A stretch of DNA of 64,000 nucleotides from Carya illinoinensis (GCF_018687715.1 NC_056753.1:26206501-26270500), one strand, 5' to 3'; shown: positions 12,976 through 26,474, numbered from the stretch's first letter. Numbers and translations: made by a program. The notes: generated from the sequence alone by a model not told the origin.

Positions 12976-13281
12976 AGTTATCATGTCTATATCATCTTTC
13001 TTTTAACATACTCCGAACTAAATATTTAATCCCGACCGAGTACCGATCATGAATGTTATCTGCCAAAGCAAAGTATTTTGTGCCTGAGATTGAATCATGG
13101 ATTAAATATTCAGTAATTCTCTCACCTATAACCACGAAAGGTATATATCCTGCACAACAGCATGCCGGAACTCATGTTTCTTGTTTTCCTTAAATTTATT
13201 ATAAAAAAGGGTGTGCTGCGTGTGCAATGGAGTGATTATATGATCAGAAAAAACAGGCAATTACTAAGTTGTCAATATTAT

Positions 13282-13440
13282 TAGAGAATTGCTACAAATA
13301 CAAAAAGATTATATAAAATAAATTCATAAATTTATATGATTTCATAAAATCTGTTAGATTTACTTTATAATCAAAATAATTTTATAATTTAACTACCAAA
13401 TTAAAGCATATTAATTTATAAATTTATTTTTATTAAATTG
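13282..13440. mobile_element. Palindromic AT-rich MITE copy
   Basis: It contains the family's phrases: aaaaagattatataaaataa near the left end, agatttactttataatca in the middle, and ttaatttataaatttatttt at the right. The order makes an imperfect inverted repeat. Ends are approximate and no target duplication was resolved. Confidence 0.5.
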
Positions 13441-13549
13441 ATTTGCTACTAAAGTATTTTGCATAGTTTATACGTTTTGAGGACCGGCCGGGTTGTACGA
13501 TGCGTATTCGGCCTTTGGGGGGTTGGGCAAAGTGTAGATGCAGTTTCTT

Positions 13550-13762
13550 TCAAGTTGAGTGCATCCCGTACGCAAACATGCGAATAATAGGGATTCTCTC
13601 TTCCGTACGCCCCTTGACATCAGCTATATCGAGCAGTACTGGATTGCCCTGGAAGAAACATGGTGACCGCTGCTCAAACTCAAAGTCGCTGTTGAGTGCA
13701 TGCATCACGGGTGGCCAAAGTCTTCCGAGTAAGGTACGTGATGAAAGCGGAACGTGTACCTT
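13550..13762 (-). other. Orphan open frame, possible exon relic
   Basis: The minus strand is open for 70 codons, ending at the TGA at 13550. It encodes a mixed, protein-like sequence containing WPPVMHALNSDFEFEQ and later GNPVLLDIADVKGRT. The composition is much less AT-rich than its surroundings. I do not recognise the family. An overlapping plus-strand frame (13500-13784) is equally long and looks less protein-like. It could be a relic exon or a chance open frame in a GC-richer patch. A MITE is inserted just beyond its 5' side at 13783. Confidence 0.25.
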
Positions 13763-13782
13763 TCACTCCACGATTCTTTCTT

Positions 13783-13991
13783 GAACGCTGCTATGGCCAC
13801 CGTTAGAGCTCTTGCTAGGCGAAAAAAAAAAAAATTATTTTTTTCACATTATTTTTTAATATTTTTAAATATTAAAAAAAATTTATAATAATATTAAATA
13901 ATTTTTTTTTAATCATTAAAAAAATAAAAAATAAAATAAAAAAATAAAAAGGCTCCAGCAGGATCTCCCAGCGGGGGATCTAGTATTATTC
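13783..13991. mobile_element. Second 209-bp Mutator-like MITE with 9-bp target duplication
   Basis: TTCTTTCTT occurs immediately outside both ends (13774-13782 and 13992-14000), a perfect 9-bp duplication. The left end starts GAACGCTGCTATGGCC. The right end read in reverse starts GAATAATACTAGATCC, matching at the first three bases, CTA and CC. The interior is A/T homopolymer-rich. Length and architecture equal those of the element at 12673-12881. Confidence 0.8.
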
Positions 13992-14295
13992 TTCTTTCTT
14001 TGTTCTTTTCTGTATCTCTTTTCTTGCTATATATTCAAAACACGGATTGCATACGTTAAACGAATATTCAAACATCAATCCCCGTCCCGGCTGCATCACA
14101 TCCTGGCCCTTTCAAAGCAAAAGACAATACAATTAATGCAATGAAACAGTAATGTTATAAGTTTGGTTCAATACTTCAGAGTTCGGGAAAAAAAATTAGC
14201 CAAATTAGTATTTAGTTCTAACGTAGAAAATTTATTTGTGGAAGCCCCACATAATCCACTTGAAATTGTAATGGTAAATATAAATTCCATCAGAA

Positions 14296-14330
14296 CAATT
14301 GTGATACAGACACGTGGCGAACCCACAGGC
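14296..14330 (-). pseudogene. Possible relic of the CRAL-TRIO C-terminus
   Basis: On the minus strand the end of this stretch reads as RHVSVSQLF followed by TGA. The intact CRAL-TRIO gene about 1.3 kb away ends [10 protein letters not shown] followed by TGA. At DNA level about 33 bases around the stop (14287-14325) match the corresponding bases at 15615-15650 with five differences. Upstream of this patch I see no further clear similarity. It may be the last trace of a tandem duplicate, or a chance match. Confidence 0.35.
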
Positions 14331-14515
14331 CTGCCAGGACCCTGAAGATAGTATGTGGGCTCGTTGCGTGAGCCTACACGGCTTCATATATGAATTAATG
14401 GCCCAGGTATACAAATTAAGCAGCACCAACAAGTAGAGCGGGGAAGCCCAACGGAAAGGCAAGTCGAGCACAGGACCCTGTGGGCCGGTCATACTCCACT
14501 TGAATTCCATCCAAT

Positions 14516-14555
<40 letters not shown>

Positions 14556-15612
14556 TCACAACTAGAAAGAAATAAAATAGAGTAATTTTAAATATAGATT
14601 CTGTATCTGTCGTATATTTTTTTATGTATGTTTTATTATTAAAAAATTAATTATTTTAATATAAATCAAATAAAAATAAATAAATAAAAACAAGAGACAG
14701 CAGAAGACTCCAAAGGGAAAGATCCCAAATGTCTAACGTCACTTGCTAATTGAGTAACAGCTCCATACCTCGACGGACGACACCCGAATATTGACGACAA
14801 AAAACGCCATCATCGGAACCAAAAACGTATATGTACATCGTGAATGTTGCCGATTTTCAATTCCCAATGCTACAGTCACTCTTCTTTTTATTGTGCCTCT
14901 ATGGTTAAACAATTCAAACACCAGTTTGACTTCTCCAACAGCAAAACCCCGACACATATTCCTACCAACTCTCTCCTAACGTTGAAACCAACCTGTAAAA
15001 TATGAGAGACCACAAACTAATACAAGAACAACGCTACAAAATCAATGTTTTCAAATACAAGGGTCTTAATTTCCTTCTTTTTTTTTTTTACTATTATAAA
15101 GTCCAACCACGTAGGTACAAAAGATTCTACCAACTCCAAAATATTAATAAAAAAACTCTCATTTTTCAAAACGACTAAAAAATAAGAGTATAAAATATCA
15201 GATTTGAGTCGGAAAAGAGATATGCTTTCTTTTTTCAACGCTTTGGTTTAATTTTCTAGCTAGTACATGCATACAGTACTTAGATCTCTTTCCCACCATA
15301 TGATTTCAAAAGCAAAATGTTCGCCGTCTCGACCACGGTACGTTTCTTGTCCCATGCATGACGGCTTTGCGCCCCTCCAAACCCTAAAACTTGTAGACGT
15401 CGTAAACTCCACAAACCTCTTACTTGGACATAATGCACACTTTCTCACACCCCGCCTCGCACGTCTCTGCGATTTCTTCTCTCTCTCTCTGTGTTTTATT
15501 TTTCATCGTCTCTCGAAACTGAGCTCAGAAATAATTAATCAATTATTAGCACTAGTGTCATTGAGATTGTTAATCCACTATGTACTCTCTCTTCTTGGGT
15601 TACTGAATTATA
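14331..15612. other. Intergenic, no gene seen
   Basis: Contains an AG microsatellite (14524-14553), AT-rich DNA and pyrimidine patches. The part just below 15613 is the 3' UTR side of the minus-strand CRAL-TRIO gene. Open frames such as 15267-15650 are fragmentary and lack domain signals. Confidence 0.6.
14524..14553. repeat. (AG)n microsatellite
   Basis: About 15 uninterrupted AG units. Confidence 0.9.
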
Positions 15613-18600
15613 TCAGAACCGTTGTGATACGGACTCGTGGCGGCGTCTGATATGGGGAGAGACGATGGAGATTAGTCCACCAAGTGGGGGCCTCATCTTT
15701 GACCTGTAAATCATCTCATCGTATGGCCTCCTGTAGAACTTTAAAAACGGTAGGAACGACTCCCGGGACCTGTCGCCCCGGCTGACGTGGCACTCCCTGC
15801 GGAAAAACATGGCCGGTGATTGGAGGAACGAGGGCCGTGGGGTTCGGGGGTGGAACATTTTGCTACGTTCATCGCCGGTACTACGCTGTGGCAACGGGGT
15901 CGAAGGGAACAGGGACTTCCTCGTTGGCTTAGTGTAGCTACCACCGTAGATGCTTCCAGGTGTAGTTCTAGCAGCTGGTGATGCGAAAGAGAGGGACCGG
16001 GCGTTGAGCGGGGAGATGAGTGCGGGGCCTAGAGAAGAGTACTGGGTGGTGGTGGGTCCTACTTTGGAAGCCGACGTGTCGGCTAAGCTCAGATACCACG
16101 GTTTAAGCGAGTCAAGGTGGTGCGAGACCGTGAACGAGAAGCGTGAGGATGAGCATGAGCCGATCTTGGCCGTCGATTTCAACGACGAAGGGTCAAATCG
16201 GAGGGACGAAGCTCGTGGGTAGCTAGTGAAATCGTTGAAGTCCAACGATTCTTCAAAATCTAGTGAGGATACCACAATCGTGGCCGTTGATAGCTCAACG
16301 AACGGTCGAACACCCTGCATCCACAGTATGTAGTCAATATAGTAACCAATCTTCGAATATAATATTGGAATGGAAAATAAGGTGTTTGATTAATTTGAAA
16401 ATGGACAGCCCTTCTCTTTTAACACTTCACAACCCGAAAACAAAATTTTCAGAATATCATGCATGTCTATACATGACTTGACTTCTGATTAAAGATCACA
16501 ACAACAGATCCTTCAAAATTTCAGCTTAAATATTTCTCGATCAACTAGGTAAGCTTATTAGAATTAACAAAGAATTTTAGTTTTGGGTCCAATAATTTAT
16601 TACAAGGTAGCTAGTTGAGATACCCGACGAAGAATGAATTGAAGAGTAAAGAACCCAACCAATTTGAAACGGGTTGTTCGAGGAATATTGACTTAATAAG
16701 CCGGAAGGCCTACATACTTAGAAATCCAAAGCAGAAGGTGGGACAGAAAAGTGGTTCTCGTTGGTGGTCAAAAAGAAACAAAAAATTTGCAGCATCCAAG
16801 TTCTAACAGATCAAGGTGGCAATATGGTTTTGAATCTCACGTACCTTCCATAGATAAGAGAATAGAGACGGAGGGTCAATGACAAAAGCCTTGTGTAGCC
16901 GGCCCGGGTAGTACTCCGCCACCATTTTCAGCGTTGTCAGAAATAAATTCATAAAAGCTGATGCAGACCTGAAATAGCCTGAATGAAACATTTTTTCAAA
17001 GTAATTAACCCCCACTCGTAGTACGTATATATCCCTTCAAAGAAAACAGAAAAAGAAACTCTATTTTCAGTATGAAAATAATTAACAAAAACGTAAACAA
17101 TAGCAGAGTTATTTTATTAATATCAATAGGAAAATCAATTAATTAATTAAAAGGCTGAGCACTGCGGAAGATTATGATCATTGATCTGTAATGGCAAATC
17201 AAAAAGTTGGCAGAATCCTGGGTACTTCTGCTACTGAGCCTTTATTTAAGGAAACAACAGCTTTGAAATTGTCCACTTCTAGGAGAGTATAAGCACCAAG
17301 TCCCGATAACCAAACCATTATTCGGGACTCGACCATGACACTTCAGGGGCTCTCCAGACACTTTCTGAGAGTATCTCAGACACTGGCGCCGGTGCTCCGA
17401 CACAATGGCATCCCTGGTCTCATTGACTAGCAAGGCAACTACGTACATGATGACCAGCGTGCACGTACAGTACAGATATAATGAGGCTAAACCATGTAAT
17501 CTAAACGGTATTGCTGATACTCAACTTTTTTCTTTTCAAATTTATCACTAGTTTAATTATATTTTTTATTTTAAATAATCATTTTTTTAATTATTAAAAA
17601 AATATAAAAATAAATCAAATATTGGGACAATAACTTTGAGGGGGCAAAGTACTACGGATCCAAGAATCATTTTTCTAATTTCAAATGGCTAAAATTAACT
17701 TGCCACCATACATGTAATTTCAAACCTACACTTACTTGCGTCGAAAAGAAGAACGAAGTGCTCGACGTTTTTTGGCATGGTTTGAATAGCCACCTCCAGT
17801 GTAAACACAAGCAAACGAGTAAACCTGGCAGATTAAAACATGGAAAGAAAATCATTCTAATTAATACCATGTGGGACTTTATTACAAACGCGATGACAAA
17901 AACTTCCTGTACTCACACTTTCTGCGAATGGAATTTTTGGTAATCTTGCTTGATCCGGAAAATCTGTAGAAGGGTGGTACAATAATTCATGTTCTCAGTC
18001 TCTCAGATTCTCTTTACTACCATATCATGCATTTTGGAAAAAAAACAAAAAAAACTTAAGAGCAAGTGGGAGGTAATTATTACCAAAATGGGTCTGTTCT
18101 CTTCATCGTGACCGGCCACATAAGCAATGCCGTCGCTGAGCTCGGCCGAGAACTCGTCTGCTATCAAATGCTCTATATCCAAAATGAAACGAGAGAACAC
18201 AAACATTTTAACAAAATGATCAGAGGCTTCAATTTTTGGATTCTTTTCTTTTCTTTTTTGTATCGTGCATGGAGAAGTGCTCACTTCAATCATTACACGG
18301 AATGTAACTTTAACGCTTAATTCAAAGTGGGAAAGTAAGATTCGTAGCCCATTGATCTGAGACCAATAAGAAAGGAAAAGAAAAGAAGCTAGCAGCGAAA
18401 AGAGTGGGTGGCTGCAGAAAACAGTAGGGAAAGCTTTTGAGAAGATCAAGGAGGAAATTAAGGATTACCGGTGCCAATACTCTCTCTCCAAGAAAGGCAA
18501 GCCCTCAAGTTCTTCGCAGCCTTCTTCACGCTATCCCCCTTGGCTATAAGAAACCGTTCTACGCAAGCCTTGTTGCAGAACTTCTCCTGTTGCAAACAAG

Positions 18601-18926
18601 TTCCAGAAAATGATTAGCAGTTTTATCCCTCGTACATAAAAATAATTTGAGGATGCAATACCATCTACACAGTTTAGAAAACCTTAAAATCATATTCATT
18701 CTTCAAGAAATAAGAACTAGTAATAGTAACAAAGATCATGTCAAACGCTGAGATGCTCAATAATATTGTTTGAAATTAGCAAGGATTGGTGACAAGCAGC
18801 ATAGTGAGATGAACGCGAACCCACACCCACCTGCTTTACTGTAAGTGGGGCTTGTAGTCTGAGAAGCTTCAGAACAGCTTCAACCTTTGCGTCTTCTTTC
18901 TGATCCTTCTGCTCTTTCTTCCCCAT
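15613..18926 (-). CDS. CRAL-TRIO (Sec14-like) domain protein, 7 exons
   Basis: Minus-strand exons are 18926-18831, 18586-18469, 18172-18084, 17963-17917, 17824-17736, 16978-16845 and 16314-15613. All are GT/AG with matching phases and encode 424 aa. Residues 1-70 form a charged start and CRAL-TRIO N-terminal helices ([17 protein letters not shown]). The lipid-binding domain runs to about residue 210 and includes [49 protein letters not shown] and RPFVEL. The Ser/Pro-rich C-terminal region (about 225-424, [20 protein letters not shown] onward, ending SVSQRF) is typical of the plant subfamily. Such proteins bind and exchange phosphoinositides or other lipids at membranes; the ligand here is not deducible. 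The start was taken at MGKKEQ; an in-frame ATG 84 bases upstream would add 28 residues unlike the family. Confidence 0.9.
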
Positions 18927-20134
18927 TTCGAGAAAACTTAGAAATCTCCGAGAAAACACGAATATCCCAAGCTTCTGCTTCACGCAACCATTTAAAACTC
19001 GAACTCTCACTGGCTAGCAAGTAGCGGAGAAATAGAGAGATTTTAAGACTGAGATATAAGTTGAATAAAAAAGAGAGGTCTCGGGACCCGAATTTATAGC
19101 AAACGACGGCTAATAACGCCGTTATGAACACACTTCCGCATGCAGACATTTAATAAAAAGCTCTCTCTCAACGTCAACACCGCAATACCAATGTATCAAT
19201 CATAGAGACGGTACGATAACGATTCGTTACGGAAACCGTCACTGTTCGACCCCACTGTGACCATCCGTTATAGCCTCATTATTATTTTTCCATTGTTGCC
19301 CCTCCTCTGTATATCCTACTTGATGCTTTTTCGGTACGCGCATTTAATTTCATACGTCGTTTCGGAAAATAGAGTTTCCATTTTAAGCCGCTGAAGCACT
19401 TTTATGTGCTGCGTCAGAAGACACAAGGGGTCTGACAAATCTACAGCTCATTTATGAAGGAGTGCAGGCCAGCCGGAAATGCGATTGAGGAGGTAGTGAG
19501 AAAAGAGGCTGGGAATGGCATTTGATGTAATTGTACGAGAAAGTACTTCCTGTTTTCGTAAATTCGACAAGGGGTATGATGATAATTTTGTAGACTAAGG
19601 ACTGTGTTTGATGATGCGGCAGAAAAAATGGATGGAACCCGTGAACGGATATTATGGGTATCGGACGTACCAATGAATGTTGCAGTGTTTTCTGAGTACC
19701 ACGGTTGGCAGAATTTTGTTGGGATTTATTTGTGAGTTCGGTAACTTGCTTTTGCTGTATTTCTCCTGGGTGTCAATATAACAGTAATTTTATTGTTTCT
19801 TCTTCAATCTACTCTCAATGTGCATCCTCCTCTCTCAAGTTCTGAATTATATCCCGGCCTTCCCAATTGTAAAACAGAAGTTATAAGTTCAAACGGATCT
19901 CTTGTAAATTTACATGATTTCATGATATATGTCAAATCTAGTGACGTATCAAACTATATTAATTTATAAATTTATTTTTCTTAGTTGTAATTGTGAATGA
20001 CATATTTCTCATTGAGAAATGCATGAATCTCTTTCATAAACTCGATCCATGTATTTTTTCTTATATCTTTTAAAACTTGGTCTTTTGACATTTTCATGGT
20101 CATATATAACGCATTCAAGAAAGTAGTTCTTAAT

Positions 20135-20310
20135 TGAGAAATATTTTAACTATAAAGAGATATCATAAAAGTAAAATTTACAAAATAATGTGAGTTGATG
20201 TGGTACGTTAGATTGTAAAATTATTTTTATTGTAAAGTAGATATAACATAACATATGAAACGTCAGTTTGTAAATTAATTTTTTGAGATCTTTTTGTAGT
20301 TATAGCACTT
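20135..20310. mobile_element. Palindromic AT-rich MITE copy
   Basis: It begins gagaaatattttaactataa and ends gatctttttgtagttatagc, which are roughly inverse complements. Central phrases gttagattgtaaaattattt and attgtaaagtagatataaca are shared with the copies near 12.6, 23.4 and 58.6 kb. It has no coding capacity. Confidence 0.6.
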
Positions 20311-21154
20311 ATCTATATAAAAAATTCTCGAAAGTAGGCTGAATTTTGCTGCATTAAGTGAAATGGCCGGTGGGATCAATTTAGTATAAAATGTAAATTA
20401 TTTTTGCCATTTCATACCATGAAGATCTCTCTTGAATATAATATTGGACTCATTTTCCACAGCTCCAAATTAGTAATCAATGCGTTTGAGAAGTACTTGG
20501 CCATTACAAGTATTGAGGTGTGGAGGCCAGTTAATGTCAATGAAAACACACGAGACATTGGACATTAATACATAGTCCGACAAGTCAAAACGTTGATATT
20601 TGTCGTCCATTAATTTTCTAATTACATTGATAAAAGTCCAAGTACGTTGTTGTCACGGCGGAGACCTCATTGGCAAAGACCCATAGTCGAAGACACTTGA
20701 TCTCCACGTGTACTAAGTACTTTTTAGCAATATATTTAATTAGCTTGTACACACGATGTTTGGAAAAATGCAAATAGTTTATTTATTGCCTAGAATTGAC
20801 CGCTAGCGCCTTAGCTTGCTCATGAATTTCGAAACTCGAAGTATCAAGAACAAAATCCCCAACAATTAAAAGCAAACTCTCGTCCTTTTAATTAGTACGT
20901 ATTAGCTAAAGAAAAGAGCTAGGGTGTTGTACTAAAGTTTACAAGGCTTTGGATAAATAGGGTAATAAACTTAGCCAAAGCGCAGTTTGATTAGGGCATT
21001 AGCTAGCTAGGCAGGCTGGTAATTAGTTGAACTTCCCAAAGCTTTAAAGTTGTAAGCTTTATCGTTAAAACTAAAGTAATCTCACAAAGCTGGTGTTTAG
21101 TGAACGATATGTTCCTTTCGTCCTCATTCAGCTAGAGATTCTTCTATCCCTACC

Positions 21155-21158
<4 letters not shown>

Positions 21159-21189
<31 letters not shown>
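21159..21189. repeat. (CT)n microsatellite
   Basis: An uninterrupted run of about 15 CT units. Confidence 0.9.
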
Positions 21190-21193
<4 letters not shown>

Positions 21194-23342
21194 ATTCACG
21201 TACGGCCATACCACGTGGCCAAAGTGTCATATGTGGCTTCCACCCTATTCGCAGTTCTCACCTACCCTTTTTTAAGATTTTTTAGTGATTTCAAATTTTG
21301 AAACATTTTACCTTTTTTTTAGTCCAGCTCACAACTCAACGTGCTTTGCTTCTCTCACCAGTACCACGCACCAGTACTACTACTCCTAAACTATAAATGT
21401 GTATGTATATTATGGGTTTGAATCATGACCTTTTTAAATTCAAATAACCTACTGCTTTCCTCTCTGGCTTCTATATATCCTGTCTCTAGCTAGATGATCT
21501 TTCTCTCCATTAAAAACACATTAAGGTGAAAAGATAAACGTACTAGCTAGCTAGGGATCCATTTCCTTAAATATTTATGGGAGTGTAAAAGAATAGTAAA
21601 TTGCCTATTCTATTCATCTGCTAGCTAAGGCTAGCTAGCTTGCTTCTGTACGGCCTGCTGTTGATCTAACTTTATATACGGCTACATGTAATCAGGTATT
21701 TTGTCCACTTTATAACATGATCTGCATGGGCAACTCAGAACTTGTGAGCCCAACATGCAATAGTTTTATTTAGTACTTTTCTGTTTATCGACTGTATAAT
21801 GTGTGAAGTTAAGTATAACAAACATGACATGCCAGCTCGTTGTTTTGATCTTTTGGAAACTTATGGGATCAAACTTGCAAGTATGAGAGTTTTTAAGTAG
21901 CAGGCAATAGTACCACTCCCAACACGTACAATACATGCTGTAAATGCTTTTAATTTGCATTTATTTATATTTCTAATTAAGTTAGATATATTATTGAATT
22001 TATCTTATTTTCTATTTGAGTACATGTACTTACAATTTTATGTACAAAATTATATATCTCTTTCTTTCTAGATTTCTATGGGGACATCATATTCTTCAAT
22101 TTTATTCACAACCTTATTCTTTCCCATTGCATTAGAGCTAAATGAGGTTACGAGATACTGTCAAATTATTAAACATAGTGAATTTCGCTTTCAAATGCTG
22201 AGTAGGTATAAGCTTTAAAGTCAAATCATATAAATCTCTATGTCTCTCTTTATTTATATTTTATTTTTTTGATTTGTTATTTATTTTATAAATAAATATA
22301 TATTTGAGTACCATATCGACATAAATTAGAAAAATAATATTTATAGTCATAGAGTACGTAAGCGCCGCACACTCATTTTAAAAAAGTGAATAAATATGAA
22401 ATTTATATGAAAAAATTAATTTTTTAATCATAGATCTCACTCTCTATTAAAAATAGTACGTGATCATGTTTATACAATTTATACTGTATCTAATATTACT
22501 CAGATGTAAAAACATAATTTTGAATTACTCAATGTATTATTGCCCGGCCTCCAACACCAAATATATGAACGACAAGATTCATTATAACTATTAAAAAGTT
22601 AAAATACCAATATGTTTTATATTATTTGATCTCAAAAAATATATGAGGAGAAAGCTTGCAGCAATCATCAGACAGAAAAGGTTGCCCGACACACTTTTCC
22701 AGCTAGCCCATCGTCCTTGAGAAATGAACACAAAGGATCCCCCATGTTCATCGACCTCTCGTGCATTGAAATTTTCTGAAATTGTGTCGCCACTTGTTCG
22801 CTTCTCTTGGACAGTATTTCAACTTTTTTTGAAGTTGCCATCATGCCTCTTTTCCCACCTCGGAAACATTAGTGCTGTCTCCACTAGTAAATCCTATCTT
22901 AACGTACGTACTACATCAGCATTTGCTAAATTTTTTCTTTGATTTCGACTCAACTCAGTCCAATCAAGTAATTTGAGACAATCCGTTAGAAAATATACCA
23001 ATTAACTAATTAATTATCAGTTGAGATGACAACCTTAGACAACGGTCATATTTTGCTCCATTGGTAAAAAAAGACATTTTCATAGAATTTCAAACTTAAA
23101 ATAGTAAATGTCGACAAATTGCATGACTTGGTCAAACCCATAATTGACGCATTTCTTTTGTAGCCATCCATCTACCAACATATTCAAATTATTAACTTCA
23201 AACTTTGTTATTACAATAACACAAGGTTATTGTCAATTATATAAGATCTATCTTAAAAAACAAAAAAACAAAAAAACAAGATGAATCACATCATACTAGA
23301 GTACCTCAAAGTAGTTGAAGTAAATATGAATTTAATATGTTA

Positions 23343-23505
23343 GAGAAATGTTTTAATTACAAAAATAAATTTATAAACTGACGTAACATATATTAAATTG
23401 TTAAGTTATTTTTATTGTAAAGTAGATCATATAATATATCATATGATATTATGTCAATTTGTAAATTTACTTTTACAAAAACTTTGTATAACTATAGCAC
23501 TTACC
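23343..23505. mobile_element. Palindromic AT-rich MITE copy
   Basis: Its inverted arms are gagaaatgttttaattacaa and aactttgtataactatagca, with the shared core attgtaaagtagatcatat. It is the same family as the copies near 12.6, 20.2 and 58.6 kb. Confidence 0.6.
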
Positions 23506-23969
23506 ATATAATAAATTATGTATTTAATATAAGATTATGGTTGATATATTATACTCATATATAGGAGATTCGGCCTCTTGAGGATATTCCAAATGTTTCA
23601 TCCCTCAATAAAATTTGTAATTAAGCAGTGCTATCTATTCATCTATGCAGACTTATATAGTTTAGATGATCATTTTAAAATTTGAGTGAGACGTTCTACT
23701 TTTTATTCGTGATTATTTATTGGTAATACTGGAAGAAACATTTTTGAAGATACACACATGACGTTTGTATTTTCGCGGGTATTGTCACATTAATGTTGAA
23801 ATTTCATAATTCGAAATTTTTTTTTATAATTTTCAAATATTTTCAAACATTCTTAATAATTAATTACCATCACATAAATGATTTACTTGTAGCAAGTATG
23901 GTACAGGCGGGAAAAGTCAAATTTGTCATTGTTTGATGTTTGAAATTTCATACTCCTATGATTCTATCT

Positions 23970-23970
<1 letters not shown>

Positions 23971-24010
<40 letters not shown>
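23971..24010. repeat. Poly-T tract of about 40 bases
   Basis: An unbroken T run followed by degenerate ATTTT units to about 24039. A minus-strand poly-A tail of a retroposed sequence is one explanation. I saw no recognisable retroposon body on the right-hand side. Confidence 0.9.
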
Positions 24011-24015
<5 letters not shown>

Positions 24016-24535
24016 TATTTTATTTTATTTTTTATTTTAACCCTTTCAAGTCGGGAAAGAGGTGGAATTAGTGATCATTTCATATTAGACATTTGTGACA
24101 CAACTGAACGGATCATACCGTTACAAACACGACTAAACAATGTTGACCACAATGATAGTGGGCCCATTGCCTTCGTGACTCAACTATGGCCCCACCATTG
24201 AGGAAAAAAACGTTTGGTGCCCGGCCCAAACCTTCGTCCTTCTTTCTCTTGCATGCATTATTTGCCGGTCCTAATGATTTTACAAAGAATAATACTATTA
24301 TATAAATTATATATTATTAAAAATTATAATATAAATTATATAGTTATAAATTATATAAATATTATATATATTTTTAAAAAAAGAATGGAGATTATTATTA
24401 AAAATTAATTTTTTCATATAAGTCTTATATATATTTACTCGATTTTCTTTAAAAAATACACGGTGCTTGCACACTCTAGGATAGTAAATATCATTTCTCT
24501 TTTACAAAATATCTCCATTTTTATTCGTACATTTA

Positions 24536-25102
24536 AGAGTATTGTTAATGGATTTTGCATATATAAAGGACAATTTTGATGAATATAAGATGAATTTAGA
24601 TTTTGACTATTCTATTTACATAAACCTCCTAATTGGAATAGTTATTTTTTTATTATATAACAATAAAATAATATGAGATGAATTTGACTTTGATTATTTA
24701 CATCAAATCTTCACATCAGATTATCCATTTATTTGTTATATAGTAATGAGTATTTAATAATTTAAAAAAATTAATTTTTAGTTAATTTTATTTTATCATA
24801 TTTTAATTATTAATTATTAATTATTAATTTATTTTATTTTATCATATTTTACTCTTTAATTTTAAAAAACTGAGGAAAGTTTGTGGATATAGATTGAGAG
24901 AAAAAAAAGTGTTATAAAAAAAATAATAAAATAGTATTTGATGTGTATACAATAATTATCAAATTTGGTTTTAGTTTTAGAATTACTATAACTAAAAGTT
25001 ATTGTAGCTACTATTTGCCTAATTCAATGTGGATAATTTTATTGTCTTAATAGTTAAAAAGTACAACATTTTAAAATTTAGATAATCCGGTGAGAGTGCT
25101 CT
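24536..25102. mobile_element. Possible AT-rich MITE, about 570 bp
   Basis: The left end starts AGAGTATTGTTAATGGATTT. The right end in reverse starts TAGAGCACTCTCACCGGATT, an imperfect inverted repeat. Internal phrases recur near both ends in opposite orientation. No clean target duplication was found and nothing codes. Confidence 0.35.
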
Positions 25103-26433
25103 AAGTACATATGAAAACATTGTGCATCAAATATCTTTAAAAATTATTGAGGTTTTGGTTTTATATTTAAAATTGTAATGTGTTATATAGCAAGTGGTGT
25201 TTATGCACAGATTTGTATGTATCATTATTCATTATAATCTGGTGCCGATTAAGTGGTTAACAGTCCGTAATTTCAAGTATTACTGCCCATTAATTTACTA
25301 CACATTTATTAAGATGAGAAATGTTACTTATCATTATTACACCACACATGATCAATATGCGATTTATCATTTTTGTCATTCTATTTAAACATACACATAT
25401 TGATATATAAATATGTGTATTTACACCTTATATTTCAAACTATTAAAACTGATACCTTACATCCTTAAATTATAAAAACCCCCCGATTAAATCCAAACAT
25501 TAGTTAAAAGGAAAATAGGCAAGTTGGTATAGTCTTGACAATTAGATATATCTTAAGGGAGGGTGAAAGATGTCAATTTTTGTTAATTTAACCATGCCAT
25601 ACATCAGTTTTGATAGTTGTTAGTATAAAATGCAAATTTCATAATAATTTGATGCTACAAAATGTATTTAGTTTTTTAAAACAAAAAATAAAAAATAAAT
25701 GCTGGGCATGGATAGTCAGAGTATAGATATATCTATAATTCTTTTATAATTATTTTATGATTCATTTTATAATTAATTAGTGTAATTGTAAGAATTTATT
25801 TTTAATAAATTATATTTTAATTAACAATATTTATTTAAAATAAAATTATAAAATAATTGTAAGTTTATATTTTTTCAATTGTAATCATGAAAACATACTG
25901 CAGAAGCCATAAAATGTTTTTAAGTGGAATTTTAAATGGGATGTGTCAGCACTCAGCACCAACAGGCCCGAATTATACGGATGGCATCATAGCTCTTTGG
26001 TGGAGGTTGTCAGCAATGGGGCTGGAAGTAAGAAAGCAAAAGGGAGGGGGGGAAGGTCAGCATCTTTACTCTGACTCTGGGCTTCGCAATGATGCAAATG
26101 CCCTCTCAGGTCAAAGTTGTTTTTGGACTGATTTCACATGTTAGAGTGAGAGAGAGAGACGAGGGTCCTAAAACCCTTGGTCATTGTTTGATCGTTGATG
26201 GATCATAAAGCAACCACCACACGACGATTCTCATTTATCGCTGCTGCCTTTCCTTCCGCGGCGTGTGTCCTTTGCTACCTCAATTTTGTTATCCTTCCTC
26301 GGAACAAGATAATTCCATTAATAATTAAAATTGAGATATATCAATAGGAGAGCCTCAACTACTATTGATACTGGTAATTGAGGATCTCCACTTCTACATC
26401 CTACACATTAGACAAAATCTACTTCCTGACTAA

Positions 26434-26474
<41 letters not shown>

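Noticed and set aside
15741..16222. Open frames overlapping the last CRAL-TRIO exon in other frames
   Set aside because: They are shadows of the GC-richer exon; only the 15613-16314 frame continues the spliced protein.
17525..17670. A/T-rich block in a CRAL-TRIO intron resembling the MITE interior
   Set aside because: Flanks do not show a matching target duplication, so it was not listed as an element.
25887..26144. 85-codon open frame with a microRNA-like surrounding
   Set aside because: I looked for known plant microRNA sequences and a hairpin partner and found neither; the protein has no recognisable feature.
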